Shown here one piece after another: positions 1 to 11,668 of a stretch of 64,000 nt of DNA. How positions within the stretch are numbered: the first letter of the stretch is position 1; each line of letters begins with the position of its first letter. The translations under genes were made by a program, and so were the position numbers. The notes beneath the pieces were generated by a model that worked only from the letters and a program-made list of their open reading frames with translations, made no database searches and was not told where the DNA came from. Where the stretch lies: NCBI GenBank assembly GCA_019694555.1, contig JAIBBS010000004.1:1-64000 (forward strand). Direction: 5' to 3'. Origin of the DNA: Nannocystaceae bacterium. GTDB taxonomy: Bacteria; Myxococcota_A; Polyangia; Nannocystales; Nannocystaceae.

Positions 1-2462
1 TGCTCCTCCACCAGCGGCGCGGCCTCGGCATACAGCGCCTCCGCGGCCGCCGGCGCGTCCTGCAGCGCGAGCAGCTGCCCGGCTTCGAGCAGGTACGGCA
101 CCAGCAGCTGCGGCGCGTCGGCGTAGGCCAGCCGCGCCCACGCGAGCGCGCGCATCGACGAGGTCGCTGCGCCCGCGCGCCCCAGCCGTTGCAGCGCGTC
201 GCCCTGGGCCGCCCACACACGGGCGAGCAGCACCGCGTCCGGTGCGGGCTCGCCCTCGAGCGCAGCGATCATCGCGTCGAACTCCGCCAGCGCGGCCTCG
301 ACCTGGCCCAGGCCCACGCGCGCCTGGATGAGCCGGAACCGCACCGTCCTCGCGTCGCGTGACTGCGGCCCGGTGTGCGCCTCGACGATGGCCTGCGCCT
401 GCTGCCAGGCCGCCAGCGCCGCATCGGCATCACCGCGCAGCGACTCGGCCGAGGCCAGCCCGATCGCGGTCGAGACCGCGAGCTGATCGCAGCCGGCCTC
501 GCGGCACAGCGCGACCGCCTCGCGCATGCCCGCCGCGGCCTCGCCGTAGGCGCCGCGCACGAACGCCGCGGTCGCGATCGCCGATGCCCGCAGCGCGCGA
601 CGCTCGGGGTCCGAAGGTCCGCGCTCGAGCAACGCGTCGGTGTGCGCGAGCCAGCGCCGCATGCCCTCGTCGTCGCCCTGCTCCGCCGCCTTGCTCGCCG
701 ACATCAACGCGCAGCGCAGCGCCTGATCGTCGTCGTCGACCTGCACCGCGGTCAGGTAGCAGGCCTCGTACAGCTGCCCGGCGTCGGCCCAGGCCGAGAC
801 CGCGTCGTAGGTCATGCCCAGCTCGTGCTGCGTCCACGCCAGCGCCTCGGAGGGTCCGATGCGTTCCAGCGTCGCCGCGACCTCGCGCAGCTCGCTCAGC
901 GCCTCGTCGGGCCGGAAGGCTCGACGCGCGACCGCGTGCTGCATCCGTGCCAGCGCGTCGTCGAGCTGCGGGCGCAGCTGGGGCGGCACGCTCGAGGGCC
1001 GCGCGAGTTCGACGCACGCCGACGGATCCTGCAGCTCGTTGGTCATCGTGGTCACGGCCCCGGACGCGAGCGTGGGCTCGTCGGCGAGCCCGTGCACGAT
1101 CGCGGCGTAGCCATGCCGTGCGCGCGAGAGGCAATCCCACCGCGAGCTGTGCGCCTGCGGATCGCGCTCGCACACCGAGCCCAGCGCGCGCTCGAACTGC
1201 TGCGGCCACGCCTGCAACCGCTCGACCCACTGCGCCTGCGACGGCCCCGGGACCGCGTCGCGCACGGTCGCGAGCGCCTGCGGCAGCGCCTCGCTGGCCT
1301 CGCGCACCGAGCCCGACAGCGCCGCGCCACAGCGCTCGCGCGCGCTGGCCCCCAGGCCCAACGCCGCGATCGCGACGCCTGCGATCCACCACAGCGGCCG
1401 CACACCGCGACGTTGGCTCGCGAGCAGGGCCTCGACGAACGCATCCATCGACGGCCAGCGATCCGACGGCGAGGGCGACAACCCGCGCCGCACCACCGCC
1501 TCGAGCGCCGGCGACGGCGACGCGCGTCCACGCGCGGGCACGCGCTGGGGCGGGCCCTGCAGCTTGGCCTCGAGCAGCGCGTGGAGGTTGCCCGAGAACG
1601 GTCGCGCGCCCCACAGCGCCTCGAACAGCGCCACGCACAGCGCGTACTGATCCGCGCTCGCGTCGACCGCCGCACCGAGGTGCTGCTCGGGCGCCATGTA
1701 CACCGGCGTGCCCATGACCACGCCGCTGCCGGTCGGCTCGCCGTGGGTCGCGTCGTGCGCGACCGCGTCGCCGAGCGTGGTCGCGCCGAGCTCGGCCGCA
1801 CCGCTGGCCCGGCGCGCGAGGCCGAAGTCACCCACGCGCACGCGGCCGTCGTGGCCCACGAAGATGTTCGCCGGCTTCACGTCGCGATGGACCAGGCCCG
1901 CACCGTGGGCCGCCGCGAGCCCGCGGCCGGCCTGCGCGAACACCCGCACGATCTCGGCGATCTCGCGCGGGCGGGCGAGCCACGCCGACAGCGGCACGCC
2001 GTCGACCAGCTCCATCACGATGAACAGACCGCGACGCCCGTGCGGCGCGGGGTAGTGGCCCAGGTCGAACACTGCGACCACGTTGGGATGGGCCAGCCGC
2101 GCCAGCGCCCGGGCCTCGCGTGCGAGCTGCGTCAGGTGCTGCTCGTCGTCGCTGCGCGAGGGATGCACCAGCTTGACCGCGACCTCGCGCCCGAGCTGCT
2201 CGTCGCGCGCGACCCAGACCTCGCCCATGCCGCCGCGACCGAGCACGCGCTCGAGCCGGTAGCGTGCGATGTCCTGCGGCGGCGCGCTGTCGAACAGGCC
2301 ACCGCGCACCCGCGCGGCGAAGCGGGCCGCGGCCGCGTTCGCGCCGCGCAACGCCGAGGCGAAGCCGCCCGCGAGCGTGTCGCCCTGCCCGACCGAGACC
2401 GCAGCGGCACCGGCCGAGCGTGCGGTGGTCGTCCAGGTCCGCGGCTGCTCGGACGCGCTCAC
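1..2462 (-). CDS. Transmembrane Ser/Thr protein kinase with TPR-type C-terminus (partial, C-terminus beyond left edge)
   Basis: This is a bacterial Hanks-type kinase that phosphorylates Ser/Thr on unknown partners. The P-loop GRGGMGEVW lies near residues 75-83, the ATP lysine is K97, the catalytic loop HRDVKPAN has D194, the DFG Asp is D212 and YMAPEQ follows. A single hydrophobic segment spans about 356-372. The rest is Ala-rich helical repeat of TPR type, and the reading frame stays open to base 1, so the end is missing. The start is a GTG that overlaps the stop of the hydrolase gene at 2459 by 4 bp (GTGA), so translation is probably coupled. The linker after the membrane segment has the Cys pattern seen in the other four kinases of the window. 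The substrate is unknown. Confidence 0.93.
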   Translation of the reverse strand, partial: MSASEQPRTWTTTARSAGAAAVSVGQGDTLAGGFASALRGANAAAARFAARVRGGLFDSAPPQDIARYRLERVLGRGGMGEVWVARDEQLGREVAVKLVHPSRSDDEQHLTQLAREARALARLAHPNVVAVFDLGHYPAPHGRRGLFIVMELVDGVPLSAWLARPREIAEIVRVFAQAGRGLAAAHGAGLVHRDVKPANIFVGHDGRVRVGDFGLARRASGAAELGATTLGDAVAHDATHGEPTGSGVVMGTPVYMAPEQHLGAAVDASADQYALCVALFEALWGARPFSGNLHALLEAKLQGPPQRVPARGRASPSPALEAVVRRGLSPSPSDRWPSMDAFVEALLASQRRGVRPLWWIAGVAIAALGLGASARERCGAALSGSVREASEALPQALATVRDAVPGPSQAQWVERLQAWPQQFERALGSVCERDPQAHSSRWDCLSRARHGYAAIVHGLADEPTLASGAVTTMTNELQDPSACVELARPSSVPPQLRPQLDDALARMQHAVARRAFRPDEALSELREVAATLERIGPSEALAWTQHELGMTYDAVSAWADAGQLYEACYLTAVQVDDDDQALRCALMSASKAAEQGDDEGMRRWLAHTDALLERGPSDPERRALRASAIATAAFVRGAYGEAAAGMREAVALCREAGCDQLAVSTAIGLASAESLRGDADAALAAWQQAQAIVEAHTGPQSRDARTVRFRLIQARVGLGQVEAALAEFDAMIAALEGEPAPDAVLLARVWAAQGDALQRLGRAGAATSSMRALAWARLAYADAPQLLVPYLLEAGQLLALQDAPAAAEALYAEAAPLVEE

Positions 2463-3184
2463 GACATCGCGCGCAAGAACGACTGCAGCGTGGTCAGCTG
2501 CAACGTGGGGTTGGTGCGGCGCACGGCGCCCAGGGTCGCCTTCTCGCCGCCGTAGGCGTGCCCGGGCAGAAGCCACGTCTGCGGCGGCAGCGTCGCGAGC
2601 CGCTCGTGCAGCGTGCGGAACATCTGCTCGGCGTCGCCGCCGGGCAGATCGACGCGACCGCAGCCCTGCAGGAACAACGTGTCACCGGCGAGCAGGCCCT
2701 CCTCCTCGCCGTGGCTGAGGCCCGCGACGCGGAAGCACATCGATCCCGGCGTGTGCCCGGGCGTGTGCAGCAGCTCGATCTCGATGCCGCCGACCTGCAC
2801 GCGGTCGCCGCTGTCGTGCTCGACCAGATCCGACTTCGACAGGCCCGTCACCGCGCGCACGCCCTCGGCCTCGAGCCGGTGCACGTGCGCGTGACAGTGG
2901 CAGCGGCTGGTGAGCTCGGCCAGGCCCTCGATGTCGAAGCCGAACATCGAGCCCCCGACGTGATCGGGGTGGTAGTGCGTCACCAGGGCGCCGGTGATGC
3001 GCATGCCGTCGTGCTCGGCGCACGCGACGATGCCGCCGATGTCCCACGCGGGGTCGACCACCACGCACTCGCCGGCGTCGCGATCGCCCACGAGGTACGC
3101 GAAGTTCTGCATGCCGGTGGCCATCGCGTCGCCGCGGCCGAAGTCGCGACCCGAGAGCAGTTGCCGGAGATAGAGCTGCGCCAC
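2459..3184 (-). CDS. Metallo-beta-lactamase-fold hydrolase (glyoxalase II-like)
   Basis: A 241-residue member of the MBL superfamily with the full metal-binding set: THYHPDH at 69-75, H144 in HTPGHTPGS, D168 in GDTLFLQGCGR and H209 in LPGHAYGG. The family includes glyoxalase II and persulfide dioxygenases, which hydrolyse or oxidise glutathione-type thioesters or persulfides. The length and the GCGR segment fit this group, but the substrate cannot be read from the sequence. The GTG start has no Shine-Dalgarno; a TACACT box sits 7 nt upstream. The end overlaps the start of the downstream kinase gene by 4 bp, so the two are co-translated. Confidence 0.9.
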   Translation of the reverse strand: MAQLYLRQLLSGRDFGRGDAMATGMQNFAYLVGDRDAGECVVVDPAWDIGGIVACAEHDGMRITGALVTHYHPDHVGGSMFGFDIEGLAELTSRCHCHAHVHRLEAEGVRAVTGLSKSDLVEHDSGDRVQVGGIEIELLHTPGHTPGSMCFRVAGLSHGEEEGLLAGDTLFLQGCGRVDLPGGDAEQMFRTLHERLATLPPQTWLLPGHAYGGEKATLGAVRRTNPTLQLTTLQSFLRAMS

Positions 3185-3191
3185 GGCCCGC

Positions 3192-3197
3192 AGTGTA
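3192..3197 (-). promoter_or_regulatory. Candidate -10 box (TACACT) of leaderless MBL-fold gene
   Basis: On the minus strand, TACACT ends 7 nt before the GTG start at 3184, in a stretch with no Shine-Dalgarno. It matches the TANNNT pattern found ahead of ten other genes in the window. Confidence 0.4.
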
Positions 3198-3234
3198 CGC
3201 GGGCCGCGGCTCGGCCGTCACCTCGGGCGCGCGC

Positions 3235-4446
3235 TCACGCCAGCGCGCTGGTGCCGTCGACCATGGTCGTCGCGGCCTCGTCGGCGTCGCCGCGCGGGGC
3301 CAGCAGCGCGGCCGCGCACGGCAGCACCACCTCCTCGACGATCTCGCGCGCGAGCGCCAGCGATTCCTCGACCGCGAGCACGCCGTGGGCGCGCAGCCGC
3401 GGATCGTCGTCGCAGCCGGCGCCGGCACCCGACACGTCGACGGTCGCGAACGCGCGGGCGACCGCGCGCTGCAGCTCGGGGTGGCGCCGCACCGCCCACG
3501 ACACGAAGCGCCACGCCAGCTGCGCGTGGCGCCGCTCGTCGCGGGCGATCACCGCGAGCACGCCCGCGACCGCTTCGTCGCGCACGCCGTGGCGCGCGTG
3601 CTCGGCCCGCGCGGCCGCGATGGTCTCGCCGACACAGCCCTCGACCACCGCGGCGACCACGATCTCTTCGAGCGTGCGCACCGCAGCCGCCGGCTGGCGC
3701 AGCGGTCCCGGGCCCACCGCGACGCCGCCGTAGCGCGACGCCAGCCCGAACGCGAGCCGTGCGTGCACGACCTCGTCGCCCATGGCGCGCTGCGCCGCGA
3801 CCACCAGCTCCGCGGGGGCGCCGACCGCCAGCAGGTCGAGGACGAAGCGCGCGAACGAGGCGATCGAAGCGTGCTCCGCCAGACCGATGTCGCGCCACGC
3901 CACGGCCAGCTGCGCGCGCACCGATCCCGTGCCGGCGCGGGCGTCGGGCGCGACGTCGGTGCGCCAGTCGTCGCGAACGATCGCCTCGGCCATGCACGCG
4001 ACGCCGTCGTGCAGCAAGGGCCGGCCGGCACAGCCCTGATCGATCACGTGCGCGAGGTAGCAACACTGTCCCTGCTGCTCGATCGGTCCGCACAGCAGAC
4101 CGTCGTAGGTCGGCGCGCAGAAGCCCGAGGCCGCCTCGGCGGCGATCTGACAGGCCTCGTCGGCGCAGGTGCTGCAGCCGTCGGGACCGGGCGGACGACA
4201 GAATCCGATCTCTTCGTAGCCCGCGGGCACGAGCGAGCACTGCGGCCCATCGTCGCCACTGCCCAGGTCGTGGCCGCTGCCCTCGCCCAGATCGAGGCCG
4301 TCGTCGCCGTCGTCGCCGTCCTCGCCGTCCTCGCCACCGTCGTCGTCACCCCCGATCGCCCGCGTGACACAGCCCGAAGCGCCACCGATCCCCGAGGCCA
4401 ATCCCATCGCGACCAACATCGACACGCGCCATTGCGCCCAACCCAT
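3235..4446 (-). CDS. Lipoprotein with ferritin-like four-helix domain
   Basis: About 403 residues. A signal peptide ends in ASGC, giving lipidated Cys26. Next come an acidic Gly/Asp-rich linker (about 33-65), a Cys-rich segment with about nine Cys (about 70-155) and a helical domain (about 180-390). That domain has the di-iron carboxylate pattern: EHASIASF (E191, H192), DEVVHA (E225, H228), a later EGCVGETIAA, and DERRHA. This is the ferritin-like fold, which usually binds iron or does redox chemistry, here tethered outside the cytoplasmic membrane. I chose the ATG at 4446 because a GTG 21 bp upstream only adds charged residues before the signal peptide. It lies between the phosphatase and hydrolase genes on the same strand. 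Metal binding is inferred. Confidence 0.8.
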   Translation of the reverse strand: MGWAQWRVSMLVAMGLASGIGGASGCVTRAIGGDDDGGEDGEDGDDGDDGLDLGEGSGHDLGSGDDGPQCSLVPAGYEEIGFCRPPGPDGCSTCADEACQIAAEAASGFCAPTYDGLLCGPIEQQGQCCYLAHVIDQGCAGRPLLHDGVACMAEAIVRDDWRTDVAPDARAGTGSVRAQLAVAWRDIGLAEHASIASFARFVLDLLAVGAPAELVVAAQRAMGDEVVHARLAFGLASRYGGVAVGPGPLRQPAAAVRTLEEIVVAAVVEGCVGETIAAARAEHARHGVRDEAVAGVLAVIARDERRHAQLAWRFVSWAVRRHPELQRAVARAFATVDVSGAGAGCDDDPRLRAHGVLAVEESLALAREIVEEVVLPCAAALLAPRGDADEAATTMVDGTSALA

Positions 4447-4623
4447 CGACGCTTCATGGTCTGCCACCGCGCGGACCTTCGCCGCCCACCGCGGTGCCGC
4501 GAGAACGCCGTTTCAGACGGTGGACCGCGGCGCGGCGCCGGGCTCGCCTGCGGTGATGCCCGCCGGCGATGGGGCGGCGTCGCAGCGCCCGCGCGTCGGC
4601 CTCGTGCCGCGCCGCGCCGGGCG

Positions 4624-5448
<825 letters not shown>

Positions 5449-5457
5449 GGAAGCAGC

Positions 5458-5463
5458 ACGATA
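5458..5463 (-). promoter_or_regulatory. Candidate -10 box (TATCGT) of leaderless PP2C gene
   Basis: Minus-strand GGTATCGT ends 9 nt before the GTG at 5448 and there is no Shine-Dalgarno. It supports the shorter start of the phosphatase. Confidence 0.45.
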
Positions 5464-5473
5464 CCACGGCGGC

Positions 5474-5514
5474 GCGGGCACGGAGGCGCGCGGCGGCACC
5501 GCGGGCACGGAGGC
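5474..5514. repeat. Short direct repeat upstream of the PP2C gene
   Basis: The 14-bp sequence GCGGGCACGGAGGC occurs at 5474-5487 and 5501-5514, a 27-bp period. No function is apparent. The surrounding 5449-5674 stretch otherwise holds only the upstream regions of two divergent genes. Confidence 0.5.
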
Positions 5515-5674
5515 TGCGGGCGCGGGGCCTGCCCTCGGGGACGCGACGCGAGCGTGAGCGCGACGTGTGCGGGCCTTGCGACCGCGTCGGTGCCGTCAGC
5601 CCGGGTGAAGGCTGCGCGGCCGGGTTGCGCAAGGTGGCGGCGCACCGCCGTCGAGATGGGCGAGGATGCAGCCC

Positions 5675-7555
5675 ATGCCCGATCTCGTCTCGCTCCGCGC
5701 GCTGCTGTGCAACGCTGGACTCACCGTCGCGATCGCGGGCATGGGCTGCCATCGGTCGCCATCGACGACGGCCGCACCCACGGTCACCGCGCCCGCGCCG
5801 GACGCCACGCTCGCGTTCGTCGGCGTCGACGTCTTCGACGGCGAGCGCTGGATCGACGACGCGACCGTGCTCGTCGACGGCGAGCGCATCGTCGCGGTCG
5901 GCGACGCGGCCAGCGTCGCGGTGCCCGCGGGTGCCCAGCGGGTCGAGGGCCGCGGCGCTGCGCTGGTTCCCGGACTGATCGATGCCCACGTGCACGTGCA
6001 GACGCCGGCCGACCCGCAGCAAGCACTGGCCTTCGGTGTCACCACCGAGATCGATCTGTTCACCGCGCCCGAGGTGGCCAAGGCGCTGCGCAAGCCCAAC
6101 CGCGGCCGCGCCGACGTGATCTCGGCCGGGATCCTCGCGACCGCGCCGGGCGGCCACGGCACCGAGTACGGCGCGCCGATCCCCACCATCACCGCGCCCG
6201 AGCAGGCCGACGCGTTCGTGGCCGCACGCGTGGCCGAGGGCTCGCAGCTGCTCAAGATCGTCTACGACGACGGCGCCGAGCTGGGCCTGCACTTCAAGAC
6301 CATCGATCGCGCGACCCTGGCCGCGCTGGTCGAGGCCGCCCACGCGCGCAAGCTCGAGGCCATCGTGCACATCGGCACCTTCGCCGACGCCGCCGATGCG
6401 CTCGCGGTCGGTGCCGACGGCATCGCGCACAGCTTCTTCGATCGCCCGCCCACGCCCGAGTTCCTCGCCGAGGCCAAGCGACGCGGCCTGTTCGTGACCG
6501 ACACGCTGCCGGTGATGACCGCGATGTGCGACGACAGCCACGGTCGTGCGCTCACCGACGATCCCCGCCTCGCGCCCCTTCTGCCCCGCGCCGCGATCCA
6601 GCAGCTGCGCGCGTCGCTGGTGCCGCCGATCGGACGCCCGCCGTGCGCGCCGATCTTCGAGGTGGTGGGCGCGTTGCACCGCGGCGGCGTGCCGGTGCTC
6701 GCGAGCACCGACGCGCCCAACCCCGGCACTGCGCACGGCGTGAGCCTGATCGGCGAGCTGTCGCTGTTGGTGCAGGCCGGGCTGACGCCGACCGAGGCGC
6801 TGGCGGCCGCGACGTCGAAGCCGGCGGCGGCGCTGGGCCTGGACGATCGCGGCCGCATCGCGCCGGGCCTGCGCGCCGACCTGTTGCTGGTCGAGGGCGA
6901 TCCCCGCCGCGACATCACGGCGATGCGATCGCTGCGCGCGATCTACAAGCAGGGCCGCGCGTTCGACCGCACGGCCCTGCGCGAGCGCGTCGCCGCGGAG
7001 CGCGAGCGCGAGGCCACGCTGCGCGCCGCGGCCCCGCCCGCACTGCCGGCGGGCGGGCTGGTGTCCGACTTCGACGACGGCACGCCGCGCAGCAGCATCG
7101 GCGCGGGCTGGGTCGGCTCGACCGACGCGATGGCCGGCGGCAGCTCGACGGTCGAGCTCGCGGTGGTGAAGCGCAAGCGCGGACGCGGGCAGGTGCTGTC
7201 GGTGCACGGCACCCTGGCCGCCGGCGCGATCGCGTGGTCGGGCGTCGCGCTGATGCCGGGCGCGCAACCGCAGGCGCCCGCGAACCTGCTGGCCACGCCG
7301 GTGCTCGAGCTGCAGGCGCGCGCGAGCGCGGGCAGCCACACGCTGGCGGTGCTGGTGTTCTCCGAGCAGGGCGGCATGATGCCGGCGATGACGCAGGTCG
7401 AGGTCGGCCCCGAGTTCGCGCGCCAGCGCATCGACCTGCGCACGCTGGTGGCCGAGCCCTACGACGTCACCATGATCTTCGTCGGCAGCGGCGGCCCGCC
7501 GGGAGCGTTCGCGTTCGAGCTCGACGACGTGCGCCTGCTGCCGGCTACACCTTGA
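5675..7555 (+). CDS. Amidohydrolase-family lipoprotein with C-terminal CIA30-like domain
   Basis: About 626 residues. A short signal ends in AGMGC (Cys25). An imidazolonepropionase/prolidase-type amidohydrolase domain follows: the HxH motif is in LIDAHVHVQ (about 105-107), later metal His residues are in EAIVHIGTF and GIAHSFFD, and the Asp is in ASTDAPNPG. The last ~150 residues form a separate beta-rich region resembling CIA30/galactose-binding-like domains. Such enzymes cleave C-N or dipeptide bonds, and the substrate is not evident. I chose the ATG at 5675 over 5666 because GAGGA sits about 8 nt ahead of it. The 3' end overlaps the convergent spoVR gene by 11 bp. Confidence 0.85.
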   Translation: MPDLVSLRALLCNAGLTVAIAGMGCHRSPSTTAAPTVTAPAPDATLAFVGVDVFDGERWIDDATVLVDGERIVAVGDAASVAVPAGAQRVEGRGAALVPGLIDAHVHVQTPADPQQALAFGVTTEIDLFTAPEVAKALRKPNRGRADVISAGILATAPGGHGTEYGAPIPTITAPEQADAFVAARVAEGSQLLKIVYDDGAELGLHFKTIDRATLAALVEAAHARKLEAIVHIGTFADAADALAVGADGIAHSFFDRPPTPEFLAEAKRRGLFVTDTLPVMTAMCDDSHGRALTDDPRLAPLLPRAAIQQLRASLVPPIGRPPCAPIFEVVGALHRGGVPVLASTDAPNPGTAHGVSLIGELSLLVQAGLTPTEALAAATSKPAAALGLDDRGRIAPGLRADLLLVEGDPRRDITAMRSLRAIYKQGRAFDRTALRERVAAEREREATLRAAAPPALPAGGLVSDFDDGTPRSSIGAGWVGSTDAMAGGSSTVELAVVKRKRGRGQVLSVHGTLAAGAIAWSGVALMPGAQPQAPANLLATPVLELQARASAGSHTLAVLVFSEQGGMMPAMTQVEVGPEFARQRIDLRTLVAEPYDVTMIFVGSGGPPGAFAFELDDVRLLPATP

Positions 7556-9046
7556 AGGCCTCGGGCTCGTCGGCGATGCCGATTTCGCTGCCGTCGAAGC
7601 GGATGCGCTTGGGCTTCTCGTCGATCACCGTGAGGATCGCGACCGGCCGCCGCCACACCTTCTCGACCGCGCGCAGCGTGTCGCGGGCGTAGTCGAGCTT
7701 GAGGTCGCTGCCCTCGTGGCGGTGGCCCAGCAGCAGCTCGCCGCGGTTGAGGTAGTTGCTGTCGACCACGTAGATGAACGGCTGACCGAAGTTGGTCAGC
7801 GCGCCCAGCAGGCGTTGCTTGATCTGCTGGAACTCGCGGCTCTCGATCTCCAGCCGACCGGTGCGACGGTTCTCTTGGAACGTGAAGTACTTCTGCTCGC
7901 GGCAGAAGTCCATGGTGAAGAACTCGTCGATGAAGGTGACGTCGTTGTAGAGCCGACGGACCTCGAAGATCTTGGCCTTGCCCAGGCCCAGACGCTTGTC
8001 CCAGCTGGTGCGCTCGTCGAGGCGATCGCAGCGGTCCCACTCGGGCCCGAACTTGCCCTGATCCCAGCGGCGCTCGATGTCGCGGAACAGCTCGACGCCG
8101 AGCTTGTAGGGGTTGAGCTGGCCCGGCGCGCTGGCGAACACGCCCGAGACCACGTCGGCGTAGTCGATGACCTCGTCATCGCGCAGCGCCTTCTCCGTCA
8201 TGATGCGAGAGTGCCAGTAGCTGGCCCAGCCCTCGTTCATGATCTTGGTCTGCATCTGCGGCAGGAAGTAGTAGGCCTCCTCGCGCACGATGCCGATGAC
8301 GTCGGCCTCCCAGCTCTCGATGGGCGCGTTCTGCATGAGGAAGCCCAGCACGTCGCGCTCGGGCTGCGCCGGGTTCTTGCGCTTCGCGGTCTCCCGCTTC
8401 TCGCGCTGCTTCTGCCGCTGCTGCTCCACGAACTCGGGCGGGTTGATGTAGTCCTCGAGGTAGCCGCGGACGTTCTGCAGCCGCACGCGGTCGTCGTCCT
8501 GCACGTCGTCGGCCACCGCCGCGGGGCGCGGCCGCGGATCGCGGAACGGCAGCCACGGGTCGATGAGGTTGTCGAGCGAGAGGCAGGTGTCGATGAAGGA
8601 CTCGACCGTGTTGACGCCGAAGCGATCCATGTACCGGCGCACGCGCGAGGCGTTGTTCGCCATCACGTCGATCATCCGGCGGTCGGTCCGCGAGAAGTAG
8701 TGGTTGTTGCGGAAGAAGTCGTTGTGGCCGTAGACGTGGGCCATCACCAGCTTCTGATCGACCTGGCTGTTGCCCTCGAGCAGGTACGCGTAGCAAGGGT
8801 CGGTGTTGATGACCAGCTCGTAGATCTTCGAGAGCCCGTAGGTGTGGCTCTTGATCATGTGGTCGTATTCCATGCCGAAGCGCCAGTGGGGGTAGCGCAC
8901 GGGGAATCCGCCGTAGCTGGCGATCTCGCACATCTGCCGGTAGTCGATCAGCTCGAACACCTGCGGGAAGTAGGCCAGGCCGTAGGTGTCGGCGTAGCCC
9001 TGGATCTCCGCCTGCAGCTCGCGAAGGTACTGCGGGATGGGAGCCA

Positions 9047-9047
<1 letters not shown>
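7545..9047 (-). CDS. spoVR: SpoVR family protein
   Basis: A 500-residue SpoVR-family protein (YcgB in E. coli). Recognisable family sequence includes [20 protein letters not shown], the block [11 protein letters not shown], the HYFSRTD stretch, and [12 protein letters not shown] around the middle. The family is linked to spore cortex formation in Bacillus and to stationary-phase stress in proteobacteria; its biochemical activity is not established. The ATG shares one base with the stop of yhbH (TGATG), so the two genes are translationally coupled. A GGAGGC motif lies just before the start. Myxobacterial sporulation makes a developmental role plausible, but that is inference. Confidence 0.96.
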
Positions 9048-10159
<1,112 letters not shown>

Positions 10160-10206
10160 GGGCGGGGCCTGGGCGGGACGCGCACGCCGGCACGCTCGCC
10201 GGTTCC

Positions 10207-10212
10207 ATGGTA
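10207..10212 (-). promoter_or_regulatory. Candidate -10 box (TACCAT) for yhbH-spoVR
   Basis: Minus-strand GATACCAT lies 47 nt upstream of the yhbH ATG in the 75-bp divergent intergenic region. No clear -35 element accompanies it. Confidence 0.35.
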
Positions 10213-10234
10213 TCAGGCTGCCTCGCCCGTGTTG

Positions 10235-10780
10235 ATGCTTTGTCGCCGATCCCGAGTCTGCGCGCGCCCCTTGCTGGCCCCACGGCAGCGGCGGCGACTG
10301 GCCGCCGCCGTGGCGGCGCTCGTCGCCCTGAGCAGCGGCTGCGGCGATGCGGCCCAAGACGAGACCGCCGGCGAGTCGAGCTCCGGGCCCGCGTGCGTCG
10401 CCGCGCCCGATGGTTCCGCGTGTGCGTGCGGCACGTTCGAGGCGCCGCAGGACTGGAGCGAGGCGCCCAGCTGCAGCGCGAGCGAGCGGGTCTGCTGCGA
10501 CGACGGCCTGGCGTGCACCTGCGCGACGCCGCGGTGCTACGAGCTCGAGGGCGGCCACTGCAAGTGCGCCGCGTTCGTGGTGCCGCCCGAGGGCGCGATG
10601 ATGGAGGTCGCGTCGTGCGACGGCCTCATCTGCTGCGATCGCGGCACCGACTGCGAGTGCGCATCGGCGGTGCTCACCTGCACCGCCGACGGACAGGTCG
10701 ATCAGTGCACGCCGCCGCAGCCCGGCGCAGACGCGTGCGGCGCCAACCTCGACGCGGTCACGGCCTGCCCGGCCGCGTGA
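10235..10780 (+). CDS. Cys-rich lipoprotein with two tandem cysteine modules
   Basis: About 181 residues. A signal sequence with a basic start ends in LSSGC (Cys36). The mature part carries about 20 cysteines. Two copies of one module are visible, each built as CxC, about 15 residues, SC, then [11 protein letters not shown] in the first copy and [11 protein letters not shown] in the second. The cysteines are probably disulfide-bonded outside the cytoplasmic membrane. A GTG two codons upstream (10229) is an alternative start. It is transcribed divergently from yhbH. I do not recognise a named family and no catalytic motif is visible. Confidence 0.75.
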   Translation: MLCRRSRVCARPLLAPRQRRRLAAAVAALVALSSGCGDAAQDETAGESSSGPACVAAPDGSACACGTFEAPQDWSEAPSCSASERVCCDDGLACTCATPRCYELEGGHCKCAAFVVPPEGAMMEVASCDGLICCDRGTDCECASAVLTCTADGQVDQCTPPQPGADACGANLDAVTACPAA

Positions 10781-10973
10781 CGGCGTCACGCGTCGATGCC
10801 CGCGCACGCGCGCATCGACGCGGCGTGATCCGGCGCGCCGGTGTCGACTCTGTCGCGATGGACGGGCCGCCGACGGCCCGCCGCGCGACCCCATGCACAA
10901 GCACTGGACCCCTCCTGCCCGCCCCCGACGCCTGCGGCTGCTCGCGGGCCTTGGCGCCGCCGAGCCCGCCCGC

Positions 10974-10979
10974 TACGCT
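10974..10979 (+). promoter_or_regulatory. Candidate -10 box (TACGCT) of leaderless sigma factor gene
   Basis: GCTACGCT ends 9 nt before the ATG at 10989. There is no Shine-Dalgarno in between. The same octamer occurs on the minus strand before the gene starting at 12046. Confidence 0.45.
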
Positions 10980-10988
10980 GGCCCAGCG

Positions 10989-11603
10989 ATGGACGACGAC
11001 TTCGCCGTGCTCGACGCGTGGCGCGCGGGCGACCGCGCGGCCGGCGATGCGTTGCTGCGGCGGCACTTCGACGCGCTGTACCGCTTCTTCCGCAACAAGG
11101 TGGATCAGGGCGTCGACGATCTCATCCAGCGCACCTTCACCGCGTGCATCGCGGCCAAGGACAACTTCCGCAAGCAGTCGAGCTTCCGCACCTACCTGTT
11201 CACGGTCGCGCGCAACGAGCTGTACCACCACTACCAGCGACGCCAGCGCGACGCGGTGATGTTCGAGCCCGGCTCGATGTCGGTCGAGGCCATGGGCACC
11301 TCGCCCTCGGCGGTGCTGGCCCGTCAGCAGGAGCAGCGGTTGCTGCTGCGCGCGCTGCGGTCGCTGCCGCTCGAGCTGCAGGTCGCGATCGAGCTGTTCT
11401 ACTGGGAGCAGCTGTCGACCCAGGAGATCGCGGAGATCATGGACGTGCCGCAGGGCACCGCCAAGAGTCGGCTGCGGCGCGCGCGAGAGGAGCTCGAGGC
11501 CAAGATCCGCGAGCTGGCCGAGAACCCCGCGGTGGTCGAGTCGACCCTGGTCGCGTTCGATCGCTGGGCCGCGTCGATCCGCGAGCTGCTGGGCCAGCCC
11601 TGA
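10989..11603 (+). CDS. ECF-type RNA polymerase sigma factor
   Basis: A 204-residue sigma-70 family factor of the ECF group. The region 2 helices lie at about 10-80 (LYRFFRNKV, DDLIQRTFTACI, FRTYLFTVARNELY). The region 4 helix-turn-helix is at about 125-170 (LSTQEIAEIMDVPQGTAKSR). There is no region 1 or 3 and no obvious C-terminal extension. It closely resembles the second sigma factor of the window (27523-28128). No anti-sigma gene is adjacent. A longer ORF begins at 10893, but the sigma domain and the TACGCT box both support the ATG at 10989. Its regulon is unknown. Confidence 0.93.
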   Translation: MDDDFAVLDAWRAGDRAAGDALLRRHFDALYRFFRNKVDQGVDDLIQRTFTACIAAKDNFRKQSSFRTYLFTVARNELYHHYQRRQRDAVMFEPGSMSVEAMGTSPSAVLARQQEQRLLLRALRSLPLELQVAIELFYWEQLSTQEIAEIMDVPQGTAKSRLRRAREELEAKIRELAENPAVVESTLVAFDRWAASIRELLGQP

Positions 11604-11668
11604 GCGGCGGCCCGCGGGTGCGGACGGTCTGTCGTCGCGACGCGCGTCGTCGCAGGGCCTGGTCGTCG

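Noticed and set aside
10781-10988. A possible extra gene in the 208-bp gap before the sigma factor
   Set aside because: Frames here are short and Arg/Ala-rich, with no start or ribosome signal. It only holds the sigma factor's upstream region.
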